Assembly: GCA_018712665.1 (NCBI GenBank)
Contig: DVGP01000239.1
Coordinates: forward strand, 1 to 16,194
DNA from: Candidatus Pelethomonas intestinigallinarum
GTDB taxonomy: Bacteria > Bacillota > Clostridia > Oscillospirales > Oscillospiraceae
Direction of reading: 5' to 3'
DNA: 16,194 nt
In this document: positions 6,155 to 12,804 of the stretch, piece after piece
How positions within the stretch are numbered: position 1 is the first letter of the stretch
Layout of the letters: the number at the start of each line of letters is the position of its first letter
The notes under the pieces: model-generated
Told to the model about the DNA's origin: nothing
What the model saw: the letters and a program-made list of their open reading frames with translations, nothing else
The model's database searches: none
Made by a program: the position numbers and the translations under genes

Positions 6155-6964
6155 TCACTTCCCCGGGCGGGCCAGGAAGAGGAGGTGGTTGCTGCACCCC
6201 AGCCACTCCGGCTTCTCGCAGGTGTAGAAGTGCCAGCGGAGATACTGGGCGTAGCAGGCCTGGTCCATCCCGTTGATGCGCTTTTCCAGCAGCTCGCTGG
6301 GGCCGTCGGAGGCCACGGCGTGGAGGATCTCCACGCCGCTCTCCTCCAGCATGGCCCGCATCTCGTCCAGCGTAAAGAACACAAAGGGGAAATTTTCCAG
6401 GCGGAAGGTCTCCCTGTCGTAGTTTCCCTTCTGAAAATACTCAGGGTCGCAGTTCACACTCTCCGTCAGGGGCACGATGTCGTTGGAGATAAAGGCAAAG
6501 GCTATCACCCCGTCCTTCTTGCAGACCCGGCGGGCCTCGGCGATGGCCCGGGCCCGGTCCTCCGCCCGCTCCAGGTGGTAGAGGGGGCCCAGGAGCAGCA
6601 CCACGTCGAAGCTGTCGCCGGCGTAGGCGCTCAAGTCCCTGGCGTTGCCCCGGCGCAGCCGCAGGTCCATCCCCGGCTCGATCCGCTTTTGGAAGGCCGC
6701 CACATTGGCCTCGGCCAGCTCCACCGCGTCCACGCTGTACCCCTGCCGGGCGAAGTGCAGGCTGTACTCCCCGGCTCCGGCCCCCACGTCCAGGAGCTTG
6801 GCCCCGGGCCGCAAATACTTCTCAAGATACCGCACCGTGGTCAGGAACTCCACCCGGGCGGCCTGGGACCAGGTGAGGCGGGTCTCCTCCCGGAACACCT
6901 GGGCGTAGAGGGTGTTCACCCGCTCCGCCTCGTTTTCGATCCCGTAAATGCTCTGGATATCCAT
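6155..6964 (-). CDS. Class I SAM-dependent methyltransferase, substrate unknown
   Basis: The 269-residue protein has a Rossmann-type methyltransferase core. Motif I is LLDVGAGAGEYSL (57-69), an acidic residue at the end of the second strand is Glu82 (VDAVELAEANV), a motif II/III region is GNARDLSAYAGDSFDVV, and a strand-4 motif is LLLGPLYHL. It thus uses S-adenosylmethionine to methylate a small molecule, tRNA or other target that the sequence does not reveal. The C-terminal third (NGMDQACYAQYLRWHFYTCE and the following GCSNHLLFL) resembles a group of uncharacterised clostridial methyltransferases. The ATG at 6962-6964 has GGAGGGG just upstream, and an 11-codon extension into the leader hairpin was rejected. 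It precedes the response regulator by 103 bp, but separate promoters make functional linkage uncertain. Confidence 0.85.
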   Translation of the reverse strand: MDIQSIYGIENEAERVNTLYAQVFREETRLTWSQAARVEFLTTVRYLEKYLRPGAKLLDVGAGAGEYSLHFARQGYSVDAVELAEANVAAFQKRIEPGMDLRLRRGNARDLSAYAGDSFDVVLLLGPLYHLERAEDRARAIAEARRVCKKDGVIAFAFISNDIVPLTESVNCDPEYFQKGNYDRETFRLENFPFVFFTLDEMRAMLEESGVEILHAVASDGPSELLEKRINGMDQACYAQYLRWHFYTCEKPEWLGCSNHLLFLARPGK

Positions 6965-6984
6965 TTTCCCCTCCTGTAAACGGA

Positions 6985-7014
6985 TCCCCCGGAGCATCTG
7001 GATGCTCCGGGGGA
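6985..7014. other. Perfect 13-bp hairpin in the methyltransferase leader
   Basis: TCCCCCGGAGCAT (6985-6997) is exactly complementary to ATGCTCCGGGGGA (7002-7014) with a 4-nt loop. On the minus strand it would form near the very 5' end of the transcript, about 10 nt before the ribosome binding site. On the plus strand it is followed by CGCCTTTTAT, a short T-tract, but no plus-strand gene reaches it. It may be a leader-stabilising or translation-modulating structure. Confidence 0.6.
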
Positions 7015-7027
7015 CGCCTTTTATCGC

Positions 7028-7056
7028 ATGATAAGCAAAACGAAGTTTTGCGCCAA
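7028..7056 (-). promoter_or_regulatory. Candidate promoter of the methyltransferase gene
   Basis: TTGGCG (7051-7056), a 17-bp spacer, then TATCAT (7028-7033). The spacer contains the inverted repeat CAAAAC-GAA-GTTTTG. The promoter lies inside the composite repeat element, so it may be fortuitous, but no better promoter is seen for this gene. Confidence 0.5.
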
Positions 7057-7093
7057 AAGTTTTTTTGATACTTTTTCTTTCAAGAAAAAGTAT
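7035..7093. repeat. Composite intergenic element, copy 2, with the hairpin downstream of nfnB
   Basis: The plus-strand order is GCAAAAC...GTTTTGC, CAAAAGTTTTTTTGA, then a stem ATACTTTTTCTT (7068-7079) facing AAGAAAAAGTAT (7082-7093). This repeats the organisation at 3381-3434. Lying 15 bp past the nfnB stop, the long stem probably marks the end of the nfn transcript. However, an A-run rather than a T-run follows on the minus strand, so it is not a textbook terminator. Confidence 0.55.
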
Positions 7094-7107
7094 GGTATAC
7101 CGGTGGA

Positions 7108-8526
7108 TTACTTCTTGGCCAGGTACTCGTCGATGGCCTTGGCGGCGGTCTTGCCGGCGCCCATGGCGAGGATGACGGTGGCCGCGCCGGTGACGGCGTC
7201 GCCGCCGGCGTAGACGCCCTCGCGGCTGGTCAGGCCCTCCTCGTTGACGATGATGCCGCCCTTCTTGTTGATCTCAAGGCCCTTGGTGGTGGACTTGATC
7301 AGGGGGTTGGGGCTGGTGCCCAGGGACATGATGACGCAGTCCATGTCCATGTCGAACTCGCTGCCCTCCTTGACAATGGGGCGGCGGCGGCCGGAGGCGT
7401 CAGGCTCGCCCAGCTCCATCTCCACGCACTTAATGCCAACAACGGAGCCGTTCTTCGGGTCCCGCTTGTCCTCGGGGTTGTTGTAGCCCAGGATCTCCAC
7501 GGGGTTGGTGAGGGTCTTGAAGATGATGCCCTCCTCCTTGGCGTGCTCCACCTCCTCGGCACGGGCGGGGAGCTCAGCCTCGGAGCGGCGGTAGATGATG
7601 TACACATCGGCCCCCAGGCGCTTGGAGCAGCGGGCGGCGTCCATGGCCACGTTGCCGCCGCCCACCACGGCCACCTTCTTGCCCTTCAGGTCCATGATGG
7701 GGGTGTCGGCTCCCTCCCGGTAGGCCTTCATCAGGTTGATGCGGGTGAGGAACTCGTTGGCGGAGTAGACGCCCTTCAGGTTCTCGCCGGGGATGTGCAT
7801 GAACATGGGCAGGCCGGCGCCGGAGCCGATGAACACGGCCTCGAACTTCATCTCCTCCATCAGCTCGTCGATGGTGATGGACCGGCCAACCACCGCGTTG
7901 GTCTCGATCTTCACGCCCAGGTCCTTCAGCCCGTCCACTTCCTTCTGGACGATGGACTTGGGCAGACGGAACTCGGGGATGCCGTAGACCAGCACGCCGC
8001 CGGCCAGGTGCAGGGCCTCGAACACGGTGACCTCATACCCCTTCCGGGCCAGGTCGCCGGCGCAGGTCAGGCCGGCGGGGCCGGAGCCGATGACCGCCAC
8101 GCGGTGGCCGTTGGAGGCGGGTCTGGCCGCCTTCTCGGTGGCGTTGGCGTTGTGCCAGTCGGCCACAAACCGCTCCAGGCGGCCGATGCCGACAGGCTCG
8201 CCCTTGATGCCCCGGACGCACTTGCTCTCGCACTGGGTCTCCTGGGGGCAGACGCGGCCGCAGACGGCGGGGAGGGCGCTGTCCTGGGCGATGATCTGAT
8301 AGGCGGCCTCAAAGTCGCCCTCGGCCACCTTGGCGATGAAATCGGGGATGTGGATCTGCACAGGGCAGCCGGAGACGCAGGGCATGTTCTTGCAGTGGAG
8401 GCAGCGCTGGGCCTCGTCGATGGCCTGCTCCCTGGTGTAGCCCAGGGCGACCTCCTGGAAATTGCCCGCGCGGACCACAGGGTCCTGGTGGGGCATGGGG
8501 TTCTTCTTCAAACTCATGTTAGGCAT
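7108..8526 (-). CDS. nfnB: NADH-dependent reduced ferredoxin:NADP+ oxidoreductase, large subunit (NfnB)
   Basis: This 472-residue subunit is GltD-like. The N-terminal domain has two Cys quartets (42, 45, 50, 54 and 89, 93, 99, 103) for two [4Fe-4S] clusters. A FAD-binding GSGPAG follows at 147-152, and a second dinucleotide site GGGNVAMDAAR at 289-299 for NADPH. In the NfnAB complex it carries the bifurcating FAD. The complex couples exergonic NADP+ reduction by ferredoxin to endergonic NADP+ reduction by NADH, supplying cytosolic NADPH in anaerobes. The ATG at 8524-8526 begins 1 bp after the nfnA stop, with GGAGGT 8 nt upstream. A second ATG three codons in is possible. A glutamate synthase small subunit was considered, but the adjacent FNR-like nfnA settles the call. 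Confidence 0.95.
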   Translation of the reverse strand: MPNMSLKKNPMPHQDPVVRAGNFQEVALGYTREQAIDEAQRCLHCKNMPCVSGCPVQIHIPDFIAKVAEGDFEAAYQIIAQDSALPAVCGRVCPQETQCESKCVRGIKGEPVGIGRLERFVADWHNANATEKAARPASNGHRVAVIGSGPAGLTCAGDLARKGYEVTVFEALHLAGGVLVYGIPEFRLPKSIVQKEVDGLKDLGVKIETNAVVGRSITIDELMEEMKFEAVFIGSGAGLPMFMHIPGENLKGVYSANEFLTRINLMKAYREGADTPIMDLKGKKVAVVGGGNVAMDAARCSKRLGADVYIIYRRSEAELPARAEEVEHAKEEGIIFKTLTNPVEILGYNNPEDKRDPKNGSVVGIKCVEMELGEPDASGRRRPIVKEGSEFDMDMDCVIMSLGTSPNPLIKSTTKGLEINKKGGIIVNEEGLTSREGVYAGGDAVTGAATVILAMGAGKTAAKAIDEYLAKK

Positions 8527-8527
8527 C

Positions 8528-9370
8528 TCACTTGACCTCCTGCTTGAACAGATTGCACGTCTCCTCGTAGGCGTGGCGCTCGAAATCCTTGTACATGGCG
8601 CCCCGGGCCATGGCCTCGTCGAAGTCCACCAGGTGGCCGTCGAACTCGGGACCATCCACGCAGGCGAACTTGGTCTCGCCGCCCACGGTCAGGCGGCAGC
8701 CGCCGCACATGCCGGTGCCGTCGATCATGATGGGGTTCATGCTCACCACGGTGGGGATGTTGTACTCCTTGGTGAGCTGGCAGACGAACTTCATCATGAT
8801 GACAGGGCCGATGGCGATGACCCGGTCGTACTTGACGCCCGCCTCGATCTGCTCCCGGAGCAGGTCGGTGACCAGGGCCTTCTTGCCGTAGGAGCCGTCG
8901 TCGGTGCCGATGATGAAGTTGGTGCTGGCGGCCCGGAACTCGTCCTCCAGGATGATCAGGTCCTTATTGCGGAAGCCCACGATCAGGTCCACATGGCAGC
9001 CCACGTCGTGGAGCTTCTTGGCCACGGGGTAGGCGATGGCGGTGCCCACGCCGCCGCCGATGACGGCCACCCGCTTCAGGCCCTTGGTCTCCGTGGCCTT
9101 GCCCAGGGGACCCACGAAGTCCTGGAGGTAGTCGCCCTCCTCCTTGTGGTTGAGCTTCTCCGTGGTGGCGCCCACGATCTGGAAGATGATGGTCACCGTC
9201 CCCTTCTCCCGGTCATAGTCCGCGATGGTCAGGGGGATGCGCTCGCCGTTTTCATCCACTCGCAGGATGATGAACTGGCCGGGCTCCGCCTTCCGGGCCA
9301 CCAGGGGCGCCTCCACCTCCATCAGGGTAACAGTTGGATTCAGAACTCTCTTCTTAACGATCCGATACAT
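8528..9370 (-). CDS. nfnA: NADH-dependent reduced ferredoxin:NADP+ oxidoreductase, small subunit (NfnA)
   Basis: This 280-residue FNR-type subunit has an FAD-binding RIPLTIA motif (44-50), a nucleotide-binding GGGVGTA (105-111), and a C-terminal [2Fe-2S] site. In that site Asp217, Cys222, Cys225 and Cys237 reproduce the unusual one-Asp/three-Cys pattern known from NfnA structures. It binds FAD and NAD(H) and passes one electron of each pair on the high-potential branch. The ATG at 9368-9370 has AGAGGA 7 nt upstream, and a six-codon extension has no ribosome binding site. It is the first gene of the nfn operon and overlaps neither neighbour. A strong promoter with an inverted repeat across its -10 lies 70 bp upstream. 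The family resemblance to dihydroorotate dehydrogenase electron-transfer subunits is expected. Confidence 0.95.
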   Translation of the reverse strand: MYRIVKKRVLNPTVTLMEVEAPLVARKAEPGQFIILRVDENGERIPLTIADYDREKGTVTIIFQIVGATTEKLNHKEEGDYLQDFVGPLGKATETKGLKRVAVIGGGVGTAIAYPVAKKLHDVGCHVDLIVGFRNKDLIILEDEFRAASTNFIIGTDDGSYGKKALVTDLLREQIEAGVKYDRVIAIGPVIMMKFVCQLTKEYNIPTVVSMNPIMIDGTGMCGGCRLTVGGETKFACVDGPEFDGHLVDFDEAMARGAMYKDFERHAYEETCNLFKQEVK

Positions 9371-9439
9371 AGTGTTTCCTCTTTCCACCTAGATTCGGTT
9401 GCTTTTGATCCCATGTATGCTCCTGCACATACGTCGTTA

Positions 9440-9468
9440 ATTTTAACACATATGCCCGCCGCAGTCAA
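9440..9468 (-). promoter_or_regulatory. Sigma-A-type promoter of nfnAB with an inverted repeat over the -10
   Basis: TTGACT (9463-9468), a 17-bp spacer, then TAAAAT (9440-9445), close to consensus. The -10 is embedded in GTTAA-AA-TTAAC, a 5-bp-arm inverted repeat that could be a repressor site. The leader is about 60 nt and contains a GTATG...CATAC inverted repeat. Confidence 0.8.
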
Positions 9469-9513
9469 TTTGATTTCGTGATATTTCCCGTATTTTCCGC
9501 GGCTCCTCCCGCC

Positions 9514-10170
9514 TCAATCCCGCTGGGGCGGCAGAGTGACCCGGCGGCCCTCCATGTCCACCAGGCCATCCTCCCGCATCCGCTTGAGCTCCCGCATCAT
9601 GGCGCTGCGGTCGGTGCTGATGTAGTCGGCCAGGGCGCTGAGGGTAAAGGGCAGGGTGAAGCTGTCCGAGCCGGTCTCCAGACGGCGGATCTGGAAGTAG
9701 CACTGGAGCTTGTCCCGAATGCTGCGGCGGGAGAGGACCTCCACCCGGCGGCTGAGGCCCTGGGTCTGCTGAGAGACCAGGCGGAACATGTTGTGGACCA
9801 GCTTGCTGTGGTGGAGGCAGGCCTTCTCGCATCGCTTCATGATATGGGCGTACTCCATAAAGAGCACCCGGCAGGGCCTGGCGCACACCACTTCCACGCA
9901 GTCCCCCAGCTGGGCGGTAAAGGCCAGGGCCTCGCCGAAGACGCTCCCCTCCTCCAGCCGCTCCAGGATGGTCCTGGCTCCGGCCAGATCAAAGCGGACC
10001 AGCTCCGCCTCGCCCTCCACCACCACGCCCACCTCCTGGCCGCCGTCGCCGTAGGTGCAGATGGTCTCCCCGGGCTGAAAGGCGTCCTGGCGCATGTGGA
10101 AGCAGCGGATCATGGCCTCCACCTCCCGGTCCGTGATGTCCCGGAAAATCTCGAACTGGCTGTAGTCCAT
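9514..10170 (-). CDS. Crp/Fnr-family transcriptional regulator
   Basis: The 218-residue protein has an N-terminal cyclic-nucleotide-binding-like beta-barrel (about 8-115), a dimerisation helix (about 118-150), and a C-terminal Crp-type winged helix with recognition region SALADYISTDRSAMMREL (178-195). The N-terminal domain lacks an obvious Fnr four-cysteine arrangement. It has scattered cysteines at 23, 38, 91, 97, 100, 114 and 118, so redox sensing cannot be excluded. The ATG at 10168-10170 has GGAGG upstream, and an upstream GTG lies inside that site. The gene directly precedes nfnAB on the same strand with only a 143-bp gap, suggesting control of NADPH-forming redox metabolism. Neither ligand nor target is shown by the sequence. 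Confidence 0.9.
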   Translation of the reverse strand: MDYSQFEIFRDITDREVEAMIRCFHMRQDAFQPGETICTYGDGGQEVGVVVEGEAELVRFDLAGARTILERLEEGSVFGEALAFTAQLGDCVEVVCARPCRVLFMEYAHIMKRCEKACLHHSKLVHNMFRLVSQQTQGLSRRVEVLSRRSIRDKLQCYFQIRRLETGSDSFTLPFTLSALADYISTDRSAMMRELKRMREDGLVDMEGRRVTLPPQRD

Positions 10171-10217
10171 GGCCGTTTTCCTCCCCACAGGCCCCGTGAG
10201 GCCTGCTTCATTTTGAT

Positions 10218-10233
10218 TGTTGCCTCTGCAACA
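10218..10233. promoter_or_regulatory. TGTTGC-N4-GCAACA inverted repeat in the Crp/Fnr gene leader
   Basis: A perfect 6-bp-arm inverted repeat with a 4-nt centre lies about 10 bp downstream of the predicted transcription start. This placement suits an autorepression operator. It is not the textbook CRP (TGTGA-N6-TCACA) or FNR (TTGAT-N4-ATCAA) site. A second short hairpin (CAGGCC/GGCCTG) sits next to the ribosome binding site. Confidence 0.4.
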
Positions 10234-10248
10234 GAGCTTATCACCCCC

Positions 10249-10278
10249 ATGATAGCCTGTTTTCCGACAAATGTAAAG
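10249..10278 (-). promoter_or_regulatory. Promoter of the Crp/Fnr-family gene
   Basis: TTTACA (10273-10278), an 18-bp spacer, then TATCAT (10249-10254). This is a good sigma-A match, about 80 bp upstream of the start codon, so it leaves a leader of roughly 70 nt with two inverted repeats. Confidence 0.65.
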
Positions 10279-10316
10279 CCCTATCCGCGAAGACCGTCGT
10301 TTCCAGCGGAGGAGTG

Positions 10317-10371
10317 GGAAAAAGCCGCAGCCGCCTCCGTCCGCTGCTTTTGCGGCGGACGGAGGCGGCTG
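10317..10371 (-). terminator. Intrinsic terminator of the peptide/nickel ABC operon
   Basis: A perfect 17-bp GC-rich stem (10328-10344 with 10355-10371, 10-nt loop) is followed on the minus strand by CGGCTTTTTCCC. It begins 38 bp after the stop of the last ATPase gene and separates that operon from the Crp/Fnr promoter. It is the clearest terminator in the window. Confidence 0.9.
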
Positions 10372-10408
10372 TGGACGCTTGCGGCGCGCTGTTACAGAAC
10401 GGGGGGCG

Positions 10409-11032
10409 TCACAGGCCCTCGCTGGCGCCCAGGGAGCGCAGGTCCAGACCCCGGGTGCAGATCCGGTCCGCCAGATGGCGGTTGTGGGTCACGGCGATGA
10501 GCCCCATGTCCCGCCGGGCCGCCTCCGCCAGGACCACCTCCCAGATCTGGGCCTGGGTGATCACGTCCAGCATGGTGCTGATCTCGTCGCAGATCAGGAA
10601 GTCCGCGCCGCTCATCAGGGCCCGGGCCACGCAGAAGCGCTGGAGCTCCCCCCCGGACAGCTCCCGGGGGAACCGGTCCAGCCAGGCCCGCTCAATGCCG
10701 AAGGCGTCCAGCATGTCCTCCCGCAGCTGCCCGCTCTCCTCCAGCACCTGCCGCAGCCGCCACCGGGGATTGATGGCCTTCTCCGGGTGCTGGTAGATCA
10801 GCTGTACCGGGCAGATCCCCTTCTGGGGCAGGGGACGGCCGTCCAGGAGGATCTGCCCCTCCGTGGGCTGGAGGTACCCCGCCAGCAGCAGGGCCAGGGT
10901 GGTTTTGCCATAGCCGCTGGGGGCGAAGAGCGCCACCCGCTCCCCTCGCTCCACCGTCAGGCTCACGTTCCGCAGGACCCAGGGCCCCCGGCGGTCGTAG
11001 CGGAAGCTCACATGGTTTGCCTCAAGTCGCAT
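10409..11032 (-). CDS. Peptide/nickel-type ABC importer, second ATP-binding protein (OppF/NikE-like)
   Basis: The 207-residue ATPase has a Q-loop Gln81, signature LSGGE (125-129), Walker B FLICDE (145-150) and H-loop His183. The Walker A reads APSGYGKT (37-44), with Ala where Gly is usual at the first position. The lysine and threonine that bind phosphate are intact, so activity is expected. It lacks the C-terminal Cys-containing OppF/DppF extension, making it shorter than typical OppF and closer in size to a bare nucleotide-binding domain. It overlaps the previous ATPase gene by 11 bp, with GAGGTG upstream of its ATG. It is the last gene of the operon, just before a strong terminator, and would pair with the upstream ATPase as a heterodimer. 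Confidence 0.9.
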   Translation of the reverse strand: MRLEANHVSFRYDRRGPWVLRNVSLTVERGERVALFAPSGYGKTTLALLLAGYLQPTEGQILLDGRPLPQKGICPVQLIYQHPEKAINPRWRLRQVLEESGQLREDMLDAFGIERAWLDRFPRELSGGELQRFCVARALMSGADFLICDEISTMLDVITQAQIWEVVLAEAARRDMGLIAVTHNRHLADRICTRGLDLRSLGASEGL

Positions 11033-11966
11033 GAATGCACCTCACTTCCCCGCCCCGCAGCTCCCGCGTTGGGGGCGGCGCCATTTCACATTCCGGGGTG
11101 CGGTGGGGGCACCGGGGGGCGAACAGGCAGCCCGGCGGCAGGCTGCCGGCGTAGGGCTGGAACCCGGGGATGGGGGTGAACCCGTTCTGGGGCAGGGCCC
11201 GCCACAGGGCCTTGGTATAGGGGTGGCGCAAGGCCTGGGGCCCCGTCTGGAAGTCACTGGCGGGGAGGGTCTCCACCGTGGTCCCGGCGTAGAAGACCGC
11301 CACCCGGTCGGCGAAGGCCACCGCCAGGTCGATGTCGTGGGTGATGAGGACCACCCCCCGCCCCTGGTCCGCCATCTCCCGGAACATGGTCAGCGCCTCC
11401 AGGGCCTGGTCCAGGCTCATGCCCGGGGTAGGCTCGTCGGCGATGACCAGGCGGGCGTCGGTGATGAGGGCGGTGGACACCAGCACCCGCCGGGCCATGC
11501 CGCCGGAGAGCTGGAAGGGGTAGAGGCGCTCCGCCTCCTCCGGCAGGCCCAGGCGGCGGAAGAGGCCCCGCCGCCGCTCCGTGGGGCGGGGCTTCCGGTG
11601 GCCGTCGGCCTGGGGGCCCACCCGCATCAGGGGGTCCAGGTAGGCCACCGACTGGGGCACCAGGGCGATGTCGCCGCCCCGGAGCTTCCGCTGGCGCTCC
11701 GCCGTCAGGGGCTGGCCGTCAAAGTACATCTCGCCGCCGGTGGAGGCGTTGGCGGGGAGGATGCCCAGGATGGCGGAGGCCAGCAGGCTCTTGCCGGACC
11801 CGGAGGAGCCGGCGATGGCCAGGATCTCTCCGGGGTACACCGTCATGCTCAGGCTGGAGATGACCTCCAGCCGCCGCTGCTCCAGGGAACCGTCGTACAT
11901 GCGGAAGGACACGGACAGGTCCCGGACCTCCAGCAGGGGCGTTTTTTCCTTTTGTCTCGTTTCCAT
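11022..11966 (-). CDS. Peptide/nickel-type ABC importer, first ATP-binding protein (OppD/NikD-like)
   Basis: This 314-residue ATPase is complete. Walker A GSSGSGKS is at 53-60, the Q-loop at Gln105, signature LSGGM at 153-157, Walker B LVIADE at 173-178 and H-loop His210. A C-terminal oligopeptide-transporter extension carries the CLFAPRCPHRTPEC cysteine motif, which in OppD/DppD-type proteins holds an iron-sulfur cluster. The ATG at 11964-11966 follows AGGAGA and lies 10 bp after the second permease stop. It energises import through the two permeases. The stretch after the Q-loop (VGPQADGHRKPRPTERRR) is short compared with some homologues. Whether the cargo is a peptide, nickel or a metal-chelate is not decided by the ATPase. 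Confidence 0.93.
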   Translation of the reverse strand: METRQKEKTPLLEVRDLSVSFRMYDGSLEQRRLEVISSLSMTVYPGEILAIAGSSGSGKSLLASAILGILPANASTGGEMYFDGQPLTAERQRKLRGGDIALVPQSVAYLDPLMRVGPQADGHRKPRPTERRRGLFRRLGLPEEAERLYPFQLSGGMARRVLVSTALITDARLVIADEPTPGMSLDQALEALTMFREMADQGRGVVLITHDIDLAVAFADRVAVFYAGTTVETLPASDFQTGPQALRHPYTKALWRALPQNGFTPIPGFQPYAGSLPPGCLFAPRCPHRTPECEMAPPPTRELRGGEVRCIHAT

Positions 11967-11976
11967 GGCGATTCTC

Positions 11977-12804
11977 CTATTCCTGGGCGCTGTAGGGGTC
12001 TAGGATCATCCGCAGGTTCTCCCCCAGCCGGTCCACCAGCAGGACGATCCCCACCAGCACCGCCCCTGGGAACACCGCCGGCCACCACATGCCCGTGGAG
12101 AGGTACTGCATGCTCTCCGACAGGATGATGCCGATGGCGGGCTGCTCCGGCGGCAGGCCGTAGCCCAGGAAGGAGATGGAAGCCTCGTGGAGGATGGCGT
12201 GGGGAAACATGAGGATGAGCCCGACAATGAACTGGGGAACCAGGTGGGGCAGCAGGTGATGGGTCAGGATCCAGCCGCTGGACTTGCCCAGCTTCCGGGA
12301 GACGGCGATGTACTGCTGGCTCCGCAGCTGCATGACCTCCCCCCGGATCAGCCGGGCCAGGCTCGTCCAGTGGGTGGCGGCGATCCCCACCAGGAGCCCC
12401 CACAGCCCCCGTCCCAGGGCGAAGGAGATGAGGATGATGAGCACCGTGTGGGGTACCCCCATCACCAGGTCGATGCACCAGTTGACGGCGGCGTCCACCC
12501 GGGGGGAGCCCACGGCGGCGGCGATCCCCACCAGCACCGCCACCACGGCGCTGATGAGGGAGGCCACCGTCCCCACCGTCAGGCTGATGGACAGACCCTT
12601 GAGCGTCCGGGCCAGCAGGTCCCGGCCCAGGGCGTCGGTCCCGAAGGGGTGGGACCAGGAGGGGGGCTGCCGGGTGCTGGTGAAGTCGGCGGCCACGGCG
12701 CTGTCGGGGATGGCGGCGCCGGCGATGAAGGCGCCGGCCACCACCAGGGCGATGAGGCAGGTGTAGAGGACCACTTTTGTCCTGCGGTTGAGGCGGCGCT
12801 TCAT
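11977..12804 (-). CDS. Peptide/nickel-type ABC importer permease 2 (DppC/NikC-like)
   Basis: The 275-residue inner-membrane protein has an N-terminal helix (about 10-31), then the family signature HPFGTDALGRDLLARTLKG. About five more membrane segments follow, with an EAA-type coupling loop around SQQYIAVSRKLGKSSGWILTHHLLPHL that docks on the ATPases. A following GYGLPPEQPAIGIIL is typical of the DppC/NikC side. Its ATG overlaps the stop of the first permease in an ATGA arrangement, so translation is coupled. It forms the heterodimeric channel with that permease. Length and motifs are normal for the family, and substrate is open. Confidence 0.94.
   Translation of the reverse strand: MKRRLNRRTKVVLYTCLIALVVAGAFIAGAAIPDSAVAADFTSTRQPPSWSHPFGTDALGRDLLARTLKGLSISLTVGTVASLISAVVAVLVGIAAAVGSPRVDAAVNWCIDLVMGVPHTVLIILISFALGRGLWGLLVGIAATHWTSLARLIRGEVMQLRSQQYIAVSRKLGKSSGWILTHHLLPHLVPQFIVGLILMFPHAILHEASISFLGYGLPPEQPAIGIILSESMQYLSTGMWWPAVFPGAVLVGIVLLVDRLGENLRMILDPYSAQE

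Noticed and set aside
7068..7093. Canonical intrinsic terminator of nfnB
   Set aside because: The stem is long and stable, but on the minus strand it is followed by an A-run instead of a T-run. I therefore call it a hairpin within a repeat element.
9436..9447. Rex operator in the nfnAB promoter
   Set aside because: The half-sites are separated by 2 bp rather than the 4 bp of the clostridial Rex consensus, so I list it only as an unassigned inverted repeat.
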